Assembly (NCBI GenBank): GCA_964358485.1 | Contig: CAYHPY010000099.1 | Span: 1-13,805 of the forward strand | Origin: CAYHPY01 sp964358485 | GTDB taxonomy: Bacteria > Elusimicrobiota > Elusimicrobia > UBA1565 > UBA9628 | Direction of reading: 5' to 3' | DNA: 13,805 bases | Part shown: piece by piece, positions 7,826 to 13,386 of the stretch | How the letters are laid out: the number at the start of each line of letters is the position of its first letter | Position numbering within the stretch: the stretch's first letter is position 1 | Notes under the pieces: model-generated | Told to the model about the DNA's origin: nothing | Seen by the model: only the letters and a program-made list of their open reading frames with translations | Databases searched by the model: none | Translations under genes and position numbers: made by a program

Positions 7826-9213
7826 AAGGAATTCCCGCCCTCGACGAGGGCTTGGCGCTCTATAACGCGGGCCGATTCGAGGCGGCGGTCGAACGCTTTC
7901 GCCGGGTGCTCCGCGACCCCCGGCCTACCCCGGAGGCGTATTGTTTCCTGGCCCATGCCTTGGAGTCCTCCGGCCGCTCCAAGGAAGCCGAAAAGTGCTT
8001 CGCCACGGCGGTCCGCCGGTTCCCGGGGTTCATGCGGGCTTACCTCGATTGGGCCTCGTTGAAGCGGAGGCTGGGGCGCCCGTACGAGGAAAAAGCGATT
8101 CTGGCCAGGGCCTTGGCCAGGGCGCCCCGGGATTTGGCGGTCCGGTCCCGCCTGGAGGCCGCCCGCAAGGCTGTTGCGGCCCTTTATAGCGAATGGCGGG
8201 CGGGAGGGGACGCCCCGGACAGGCTTCGGGAAAAATTGGATGCCTTGCGCCGGGAGGCGCTGAAGCACCGCAAGGCCGGCCGCCTGGAGGCGGAGCGTGC
8301 CTGCCACCGGGGCATACTCAAGCGCGACCCCGGCCACCTCGGGACCTGGCTCCGGCTCATCGATTCCTCTCTGGCCGAGGCCGAGTCCCGTGCGGGAGCT
8401 GCGCGGGCGCGGGCCGGGCGCGCCGCGGGGCATGAAGTGGACGGGCTGCGGCGGGTCCTGGATTCGGGGGAGGGCCCCGTGGAACGATCCTTGGGGGAGT
8501 CCCTGCTCCAGGCGGTCCGGAGGCTGGATCGGATCGGCTCTCCGGGGGGGCACCGGCTGGCGGAGGCGTTGGTGCGCCGCGATCACGAGCCCGCCCGGAT
8601 TTGGCTCGCCGCGGCCCTGCTGAAAGGGGGGAGCTTCGCCCGTGCCCGGGATCACGCCGAAATTTTGGTGAAACGCCGCCCGGGGGAGGGCGTGGGGTGG
8701 AGGGTCCGCGGCGCGGTCCGCCTGCTCGAGGGGTCTCCCCGGGCGTCCCTGGCGGACCTTTCGCGCGCGGTTTCCTCGGACCCCTCCGATTTGGAAAGCG
8801 TCCTGTGGCGGGGCGAGGCCCGGCTGGCCCTCAAGGATTGGGCCGGCGCCTACCGGGATTATGAGCGGGCGGTCTCGGCTTGGGGGGCGAGCCTGGTCCC
8901 CTATGTCGGCCTGTCGTTGGCCCTCCTGGGGCAGGGACGGGAGCCGGGCGGGGGGATCGATGAAATCGTCGATTGCCTGTGGCCGGACGCAACCCCGGCC
9001 CCGAGAGACGGAAGACGGGCGGCCGCGCTTTGGAAAGTCCTGCGAGGGCTCAAGGGGGACCGGTCCCGCTTTCCCGGCGCCGGCAATCTTGGCCAAGCCG
9101 CTCGGGAAACGCGGCGCGAACGCCAATTGGCCGAGCGCGTCGGGGAAATGGAAAAGGCGCTGAGGGATTTCGAGGCGTTCGCGGATAGTCTGCCCAAAGG
9201 GGGGCTGCGATGA
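7822..9213 (+). CDS. TPR-repeat protein of unknown specific function
   Basis: The start is the ATG at 7822 (ATGA overlap with the isomerase stop), giving 463 residues. The same frame is open far upstream, but that is the isomerase gene read in another frame. Residues 5-110 form about three TPR units (for example LDEGLALYNAGRFEAAVERF and AYCFLAHALESSGRSKEAEK). Another block of TPR-like pairs lies at about 255-375, and a basic, Arg-rich helical stretch at about 120-250 joins them. The C-terminus (about 415-460) is strongly charged and helical, possibly a coiled coil. No signal peptide or membrane segment is seen, so a cytoplasmic scaffold or adaptor is likely. TPR modules mediate protein-protein contacts; the partner may be a coupled neighbour. 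AAAGGGGGG near its end serves as ribosome binding site for the methyltransferase. Confidence 0.85.
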   Translation: MKGIPALDEGLALYNAGRFEAAVERFRRVLRDPRPTPEAYCFLAHALESSGRSKEAEKCFATAVRRFPGFMRAYLDWASLKRRLGRPYEEKAILARALARAPRDLAVRSRLEAARKAVAALYSEWRAGGDAPDRLREKLDALRREALKHRKAGRLEAERACHRGILKRDPGHLGTWLRLIDSSLAEAESRAGAARARAGRAAGHEVDGLRRVLDSGEGPVERSLGESLLQAVRRLDRIGSPGGHRLAEALVRRDHEPARIWLAAALLKGGSFARARDHAEILVKRRPGEGVGWRVRGAVRLLEGSPRASLADLSRAVSSDPSDLESVLWRGEARLALKDWAGAYRDYERAVSAWGASLVPYVGLSLALLGQGREPGGGIDEIVDCLWPDATPAPRDGRRAAALWKVLRGLKGDRSRFPGAGNLGQAARETRRERQLAERVGEMEKALRDFEAFADSLPKGGLR

Positions 9214-9977
9214 AAACGGAGCCGAAGGTCTATTTGATCGGGCTGGGAATCCCCGAATTGTATTCGTTGACGGTCGAGGCCCTATCCGCCATCCGGCGCT
9301 GCAGGACCCTGTTCGTCAATAATCCGCAAATGGAATTCTTCCGCAGGCACTGCGCGGACGTGCGCCCCATCGGGGTCCTGGACATGTCCCGGCGCGAGCA
9401 AAGCCTCAACGCCCTGACGGCGCGGATTCTGGCGGCGGCCCGCCGGGGGGGGCCGGTGGGATTCGCGATCTACGGGCACCCGATTCTCTACGAGCCGCCG
9501 GGGGCGCGCCTGCTGGAGGCTTGCCGCCGCCGGAACATCCCGCACCGGGTGGTGGCGGGCATCTCGGCGTTCGACGCGGTGCTGGCCTGCCTGGGCCTGA
9601 GCGTCGGAAAGGGCGAGTCGGTCCGGGTGGCGGACCGACACCATTTCCTCCGGGACGACGTTTCCCCGGATCCCCGGAGCCATTCCATCATCTACAAAGC
9701 GGGGCAAAACCTGGAACAGCTCGAGGAATTGGCCCGGCGCTTCCTGAAGGTCTTTCCGGGGAGCCACAAAGCCGCCTTGGTGGAATGTCTGGACTCCTCC
9801 CCGGAGCGGGCCCGCTGGGTCCGGCTGGAACGCCTGGGAAAGGCCCTGCGCCGTCCCGAGCTCTACACGACCTTGGTGGTTCCCGCCCTCATAGCTCCGC
9901 CGTCCGAACGGCCAGGGCATGCACCCCGGGCATCAGGGCGCCGTCTTCATTCTGGAGTTGGTCACCCAGCCAAGTGA
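9210..9977 (+). CDS. SAM-dependent methyltransferase of the tetrapyrrole-methylase (TP_methylase) fold
   Basis: This 255-residue protein has the superfamily layout: a first strand with GLGI at 11-14, an early helix TVEALSAI, YGHP at 88-91, and a second SAM-loop segment AGISAFDAVLACLGL at 116-130. Members methylate corrin precursors, diphthamide, rRNA ribose or, in borosins, peptide backbone amides. No cobalamin gene is nearby. YGHP, the GISA motif followed by a DL/LGL-type helix, and an H-[FL]-rich FLRDD segment recall the borosin alpha-N-methyltransferases more than cobalamin enzymes. However, the positions of the Arg and Tyr reported as catalytic in OphMA appear to be Ser65 and Leu69. The last 28 or so residues, after TTLVVPALI, are encoded antisense to the transacylase gene and look like read-through with no family similarity. 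Start ATG 9210 overlaps the TPR gene stop (ATGA) and has a strong AAAGGGGGG upstream. Confidence 0.8.
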   Translation: MKTEPKVYLIGLGIPELYSLTVEALSAIRRCRTLFVNNPQMEFFRRHCADVRPIGVLDMSRREQSLNALTARILAAARRGGPVGFAIYGHPILYEPPGARLLEACRRRNIPHRVVAGISAFDAVLACLGLSVGKGESVRVADRHHFLRDDVSPDPRSHSIIYKAGQNLEQLEELARRFLKVFPGSHKAALVECLDSSPERARWVRLERLGKALRRPELYTTLVVPALIAPPSERPGHAPRASGRRLHSGVGHPAK

Positions 9978-10824
9978 CGGGCTGGGGCTTGTAGGCGACC
10001 TCCAGGAAATTCCGGCAGCCGTGGTCGTAGGCGGCCCACACGGCGTCGAAATGCAGTTCCGGGGAATCGGCCTGGGCGACCAGGAGTTCCCGGATGCGGG
10101 CGGGGTCCTCCTCCCGCTTTCCCGAGGTGCCCATGAAGACCGGGACTTTGGGGGCCTTGAGCTCGACCTTTCCGAGGGCCTCGGCCAGAGCCGCGCGGGC
10201 CGGGGCGAAGGCTTTGGTGTGATAGGGACCTTCCACCTTAAGAAGCTTCAGGCGCAGGGGCCAGCCTTCAGCCTCCACCTTGGCGGCGAAGGCCTCCAGA
10301 TCGGCCAGCTTGCCTCCGATGGTCCCGCGCCCGATGGTGTTGTGCAGGGCCAGAGACACCCCGGGAAAGGCGTTGATCTTCTCTGTCCAATCCCCCAAAA
10401 AGTCCGCCGCGACCGCGGCCAACCCCTGCGCGGCGTCAAAGCGCGCGCAAACGTCGGCGAAGGACTGCGCCCGGGCGTGGATGAAAGTCCCCGAGTCCTC
10501 GACCGTCATGGCTTCGGCGGCCACGAGGGCGGCGACGATGCCCATGGAATGTCCAACAACTCCGTTTGGAATTGTTTCCGGATGGGCGGCTTTATAAGCC
10601 GACCAGTTGGCGACGTGGCATGCATGGATGCACCTCTGCGCATGGAAGGTTTTTGCCAGTTCCTCTTCTCCCATTTCCGTCGTTATGTGTTCAAGATCCG
10701 TTCCCAAGCTCGCCGTTAGCCGTTGGAGTATGTTCCGTGCCGCCGGGTTTTTCCAAAGTTCCTTTCCCATTCCAGTTTCCTGGACGGATTGCCCGGCAAA
10801 CATAACGCAGTATTCGTTATTCAT
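9889..10824 (-). CDS. FabD-like malonyl-CoA:ACP transacylase
   Basis: This 311-residue protein has the usual FabD length. Landmarks are the N-terminal FAGQSVQETGMG (usual FPGQGSQ), nucleophile Ser93 in GHSMG (91-95), Arg118 in HARAQ (the residue that binds the malonyl carboxylate), and catalytic His202 in GPYHTKAF. The complete Ser-His pair and the Arg support malonyl transfer from CoA to an acyl-carrier protein in the cytoplasm. The start at ATG 10824 is preceded by an AT-rich leader without a good Shine-Dalgarno; AGAGG lies about 19 bases away. The first 95 or so codons use A/T-ending codons (ATA, GCA, GGA, ACA), while the rest is GC-rich, suggesting a mosaic gene. It sits 212 bases downstream of the acyltransferase-PPTase gene and has its own promoter-like site, so it can be expressed separately. 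Its 3' end overlaps the convergent methyltransferase gene by 89 bases. Confidence 0.9.
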   Translation of the reverse strand: MNNEYCVMFAGQSVQETGMGKELWKNPAARNILQRLTASLGTDLEHITTEMGEEELAKTFHAQRCIHACHVANWSAYKAAHPETIPNGVVGHSMGIVAALVAAEAMTVEDSGTFIHARAQSFADVCARFDAAQGLAAVAADFLGDWTEKINAFPGVSLALHNTIGRGTIGGKLADLEAFAAKVEAEGWPLRLKLLKVEGPYHTKAFAPARAALAEALGKVELKAPKVPVFMGTSGKREEDPARIRELLVAQADSPELHFDAVWAAYDHGCRNFLEVAYKPQPVTWLGDQLQNEDGALMPGVHALAVRTAEL

Positions 10825-10853
10825 AAATTATTGGGGGCTAAGACCTCTGGATT

Positions 10854-10913
10854 ATTATGGAAGATGTGACGACCACGATGTCAAGAATCCTTTATTTTTT
10901 AAATATTTATTTT
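10854..10913 (-). promoter_or_regulatory. Sigma70-type promoter with AT-rich UP-like element for the transacylase gene
   Basis: On the - strand a perfect -35 box TTGACA (10884-10879) is followed after 19 bases by CATAAT (10859-10854), five of six matches to the -10 consensus. Immediately upstream, 10885-10913 is almost pure A/T (AAAATAAATATTTAAAAAAT and onward), resembling an UP element. A start near 10847 would leave a leader of about 23 bases before ATG 10824. The 19-base spacer is longer than the optimal 17. The surrounding genome is so GC-rich that the match stands out. Confidence 0.55.
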
Positions 10914-10975
10914 CGCTTACCTTCACCGCTGGAGGCAAATTTTGAATTGCGACTTAAATGCCTATGCTTTTCCAT

Positions 10976-11021
10976 GCCGAGGTCGTCAGTTTCTATTGCT
11001 TGATTTCCCGTGCCCCTCGGC
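10976..11021. repeat. 7-bp perfect inverted repeat with 32-base spacer
   Basis: GCCGAGG at 10976-10982 is matched by CCTCGGC at 11015-11021. It lies just after the stop of the acyltransferase-PPTase gene and about 90 bases upstream of the transacylase -35 box. It could be a weak hairpin or an operator pair. There is no T-run to make it a classical terminator, and a 7-bp match could arise by chance. Confidence 0.3.
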
Positions 11022-11036
11022 GCAGAAGGGCCCTAA

Positions 11037-12254
11037 TCAAGAGACCATAAAGCTATACGCCACAAACCTCCCCGAATGCGACAGCGACACTCCCCAATCC
11101 TGAATTTTCCCCGCCCTTAGGACCTTGGGCACCCCATCCTGCTCCGTGAACGCCAATGAGCCGGGCCCCGGAATGTCGTCCGAGGAGCCCGCGATGAGCT
11201 CGAGCAGGCGTTCCCTCGCGAAATCGGAGGGGTATTCTCCGGAGGGGAGCTCGTCGAGACCGAAAAGGACGTCGCTGTCCTCGTCGGCCGCGCCCAGGCG
11301 TCCGCCCCGAAGGACCGCCAGGCAGTGGATTTTATCGGCGTCGTCGGAGGGGAAGGCGAGGGCGAGCACGGCGCCGGTCGGGCGGTGCAGGGCCTTGTTC
11401 TGGAACAGGTCCACCTCCAGGGCGTGCCAGGCGCCGACCGGCAGGACCACCCCGGTCTGGGCCAGGGCCTTGTGGCAGGCCTCCTTGGCGGCGACGAACT
11501 TCCAAAAAGCCGCGAATTTTTTTTCGGCGGGTTCGGCGCCCCATTTCTCCAGTTCCCGCGGGGTGAGGTGGCGGGCCAGCCAGTCCGGTTCGCCCTCGCC
11601 GGTTTCCGGGTCCAGGCGTTCGGCCAGCGCCGGGGACTTGAGGTCGAGCACGTCGTTGCCGCCGCAATTTTTCACCAGACGGCTTTCGGCGAACCAGCGG
11701 TCCTGGAGGCGGCCCAGCCGGGCGAAGAGTTCGGTGGAGACCGCGCGGGGGGTCTCCAGCCCCTTGGGGTCCCAGAGTTCGGCGTACATTCGGAAGCGCT
11801 CCCGGCGGGGAGGGTAGACCGTGGTGAAGAGCTGGCTCTCTCCGCGCAGGTAGACGAGAAGGAATTTGGCTTCCGGGACCCGGACCGCCATCCGGCCCAG
11901 GAAATCCTTGGGTTTGGATGGGTCAAACCACCCGTTGCGGGCGCGAGTGGCCTCGGGGAAGACGAAAACGGTCCCGCCGTTTTTCAAAACCCAGACGCAT
12001 TTCTCGAAAGCGCGCTCGCGCCAACGCTCGGAGGACTCGTCCTCTCCGCCGCGCAAAAACGGGATGCAGCGGCACAGGTACATGAGGACGCGAACGAATG
12101 CGTTGTAGCCCGGGCCGCCCAGGCGGTAGTAGTTGGTGTATTCCGGAGTGGACCAGGGAACACGCCGGAAATCCCAGACCCGGCGCCAAGGGAAGATCGC
12201 CCAGAAGATCAGGAAGGAATCCACCAAGGTCAGGTGATTGGCCGCCCAGATCAC
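11037..12254 (-). CDS. Fusion of PlsC-type (lysophospholipid) acyltransferase and 4'-phosphopantetheinyl transferase
   Basis: The coordinates give the part with a conventional start (GTG 12254, 405 residues); the true protein almost certainly begins further upstream (see 12255-12482). Numbered from that GTG, the acyltransferase domain shows the HX4D catalytic motif in NHLTLVD (His7, Asp12), VFVFPEATRAR at 96-106 (usual FPEGTRS) and a later LLVYLRG segment. From about 198 the chain becomes AcpS/Sfp-like: NDVLDL (metal-binding Asp region), LTPRELEKW, FWKFVAAKEACHKAL with KEA at 257-259, and a C-terminal GVSLSHSGRFVAYSF strand as in AcpS. The first domain would transfer acyl groups to a lipid or alcohol acceptor; the second would load phosphopantetheine on acyl-carrier proteins. 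Neighbouring ketosynthase and malonyl transacylase genes fit an ACP-based lipid or polyketide system. Confidence 0.85.
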   Translation of the reverse strand: MIWAANHLTLVDSFLIFWAIFPWRRVWDFRRVPWSTPEYTNYYRLGGPGYNAFVRVLMYLCRCIPFLRGGEDESSERWRERAFEKCVWVLKNGGTVFVFPEATRARNGWFDPSKPKDFLGRMAVRVPEAKFLLVYLRGESQLFTTVYPPRRERFRMYAELWDPKGLETPRAVSTELFARLGRLQDRWFAESRLVKNCGGNDVLDLKSPALAERLDPETGEGEPDWLARHLTPRELEKWGAEPAEKKFAAFWKFVAAKEACHKALAQTGVVLPVGAWHALEVDLFQNKALHRPTGAVLALAFPSDDADKIHCLAVLRGGRLGAADEDSDVLFGLDELPSGEYPSDFARERLLELIAGSSDDIPGPGSLAFTEQDGVPKVLRAGKIQDWGVSLSHSGRFVAYSFMVS

Positions 12255-12482
12255 GGGGCCGTCGTGGCCGTCGAGGAGGCGCCAGACTTCGTTCCGAAAT
12301 TCCTTGAGCTTGCGGAAGCGATAGCCGAAACGGAAGCGCCCCGCCAGGGCCAGGAAGCCCCAGGTCAGGAGGCTGAAGGCGTTGGAGGCCGCCCATTGGC
12401 TCTCCAGCGCCCCGCAGTCGTCCGGGCCCAGGACGCCCGAGGGGGTCCAATCCCCCCACGGGCGCAGGAGCGTGCGCTTTAT
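12255..12482 (-). other. In-frame 5' extension of the acyltransferase-PPTase gene with no ATG, GTG or TTG
   Basis: Reading the acyltransferase frame upstream of GTG 12254 gives 76 codons without a stop, ending in a plausible acyltransferase N-terminus (hydrophobic LLTWGFLALAGRF, then basic FRFGYRFRKLKEFRNEVW, then GPVIWAANH). Family members normally carry about 40-70 residues before NHxxxxD, so this stretch should be translated. No ATG, GTG or TTG codon occurs in it. The frame meets the upstream gene's stop as ATAA: ATA at 12482-12480 overlaps TAA at 12481-12479, mimicking an ATGA junction. Candidates are an ATA or CTG start, a -1 frameshift from the upstream gene, or a sequence error. Confidence 0.5.
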
Positions 12483-13381
12483 AGGATTGAGGCGGACTTG
12501 GCCAAGGTGCCCGCGATGACCCCGCGCAGCCGTTGGAACAACGCGGCCTCCACGGGGGTGCGCTTGGCGGCTCCGGCCGCGGATTCCTGGGAGACGCGGA
12601 GCTTGGCCTCCATGAGCTTGAGCCGGGTCTTGATCTCGGCGGCCTCATTGCGGAGGCTGGAGACGCGGGAGGCGTCGTCGGAGGCCGTGACGCCCTTGAG
12701 CTTTTCATTGGCCACCGACAGCTCGTCGCGCAGGGCCTGGCACGAGGACTGGTCCTGCTGGAGGGTCTTTTGCCGGGAGGCCGAGAGGGCGGCGGGGTCG
12801 GCGATGAGGCCGTCGTAGGCGCGGGCCTGACCTTCCAGGGACCGGAGGTTGGCGACGGCGTCGGCCCGTTCGGCGCCCGCGAGCTTCTCGATGCGGGCGA
12901 GGTTCTTTTTCAGCGATTCGTTGAGCTTGTAGCCCTCGCCGAGAGCCGTGATCGTCGCGAAGGAAGCGACGGTCTCAAGATAGGAAGCCGAGCCCGGCAT
13001 GTGGCCCAGGTCCATGAGCATCTTGAGCGAGAGGCCGGGGGTGGCCGCCAGGGCGTCCTGGCCTTCCAGGATGCGGAGCTTTCCTAGCTCGCCGTCCTCG
13101 AGCAGGAATTCCGAGCCGGTCTCATCCACGGGCACGCGCTTGGTCTTGCGGGTCAAAAATTGCCGCTCGATCGACATGGTGATGTCGGCCAGGTTGGAGG
13201 ATTCGATTCCCATTCCGATGATGGAGCCCAGGTAGGGGGTGTTGGCGTCGGCCGCGGACCAATTGGCTTCGTTGGTCGCGTATTTGCGCACGCCCGCGAT
13301 GATGCCCTTCTCGGCGTCCTGGGGAGTCACCGTGTTGATGTCCACCGCCTCCACCGTCGTCTCTCGTCTTTTGAATGCCAT
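12479..13381 (-). CDS. Unrecognised 300-residue protein with central/C-terminal coiled coil
   Basis: I do not recognise this family. The start is ATG 13381 (MAFKRRETT), supported by GGGAGG 10 bases upstream; the frame is open further into the ketosynthase gene, but that part is antecedent coding in another frame. Residues 1-120 are mixed and acidic (for example PVDETGSEFLLEDGELGKL), with no signal peptide or membrane segment. Residues 120-160 are hydrophobic/helical, and about 150-270 are rich in Leu, Ala, Glu, Lys, Arg and Gln with a heptad-like pattern, suggesting a coiled coil. There is one cysteine. It starts 5 bases after the ketosynthase stop, and its own stop touches the acyltransferase frame, so it is co-transcribed with fatty-acid/polyketide genes and may scaffold them; that role is inference only. 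Confidence 0.75.
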   Translation of the reverse strand: MAFKRRETTVEAVDINTVTPQDAEKGIIAGVRKYATNEANWSAADANTPYLGSIIGMGIESSNLADITMSIERQFLTRKTKRVPVDETGSEFLLEDGELGKLRILEGQDALAATPGLSLKMLMDLGHMPGSASYLETVASFATITALGEGYKLNESLKKNLARIEKLAGAERADAVANLRSLEGQARAYDGLIADPAALSASRQKTLQQDQSSCQALRDELSVANEKLKGVTASDDASRVSSLRNEAAEIKTRLKLMEAKLRVSQESAAGAAKRTPVEAALFQRLRGVIAGTLAKSASIL

Positions 13382-13386
13382 TGGTC

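Larger units (their letters stand above)
10545..11036. other. Low-GC island covering the transacylase 5' end and the intergenic region
   Basis: A hand count of 10561-11040 gives 228 G+C in 480 (about 47%), with a minimum of 30% in 10861-10920. Line 10501-10560 is 65%, and most of the window looks higher. The low-GC stretch begins around the GHSMG codons of the transacylase and runs through its leader and promoter to the end of the acyltransferase-PPTase gene. The 10825-11036 gap holds no convincing gene; it contains the promoter and one inverted repeat. Foreign origin, a recombination junction or relaxed composition at a regulatory region are all possible. Confidence 0.65.

Noticed and set aside
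9899..9912. Hairpin GCCGT-CCGA-ACGGC as terminator
   Set aside because: The stem is only 5 bp and no T-run follows on either strand; it lies inside coding sequence of both convergent genes.
9100..10000. Borosin-type precursor peptide next to the methyltransferase
   Set aside because: No short gene with leader and hydrophobic core was found on either side: the upstream gene overlaps by 4 bases and the downstream region is the convergent transacylase.
10607..10945. Possible + strand small protein across the low-GC island
   Set aside because: It has no ribosome binding site, overlaps the transacylase 5' end antisense, and its composition is that of the reverse strand of a coding region.
12476..12490. 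Programmed -1 frameshift joining the coiled-coil protein to the acyltransferase
   Set aside because: No X XXY YYZ slippery heptamer is present before the stop (AATCCTATAA), so it is kept only as an alternative to a non-standard start.
11325..12818. Long open frame on the + strand (497 codons)
   Set aside because: It is antisense to the acyltransferase-PPTase fusion, whose motifs on the - strand are clear, and its translation has no recognisable domain.
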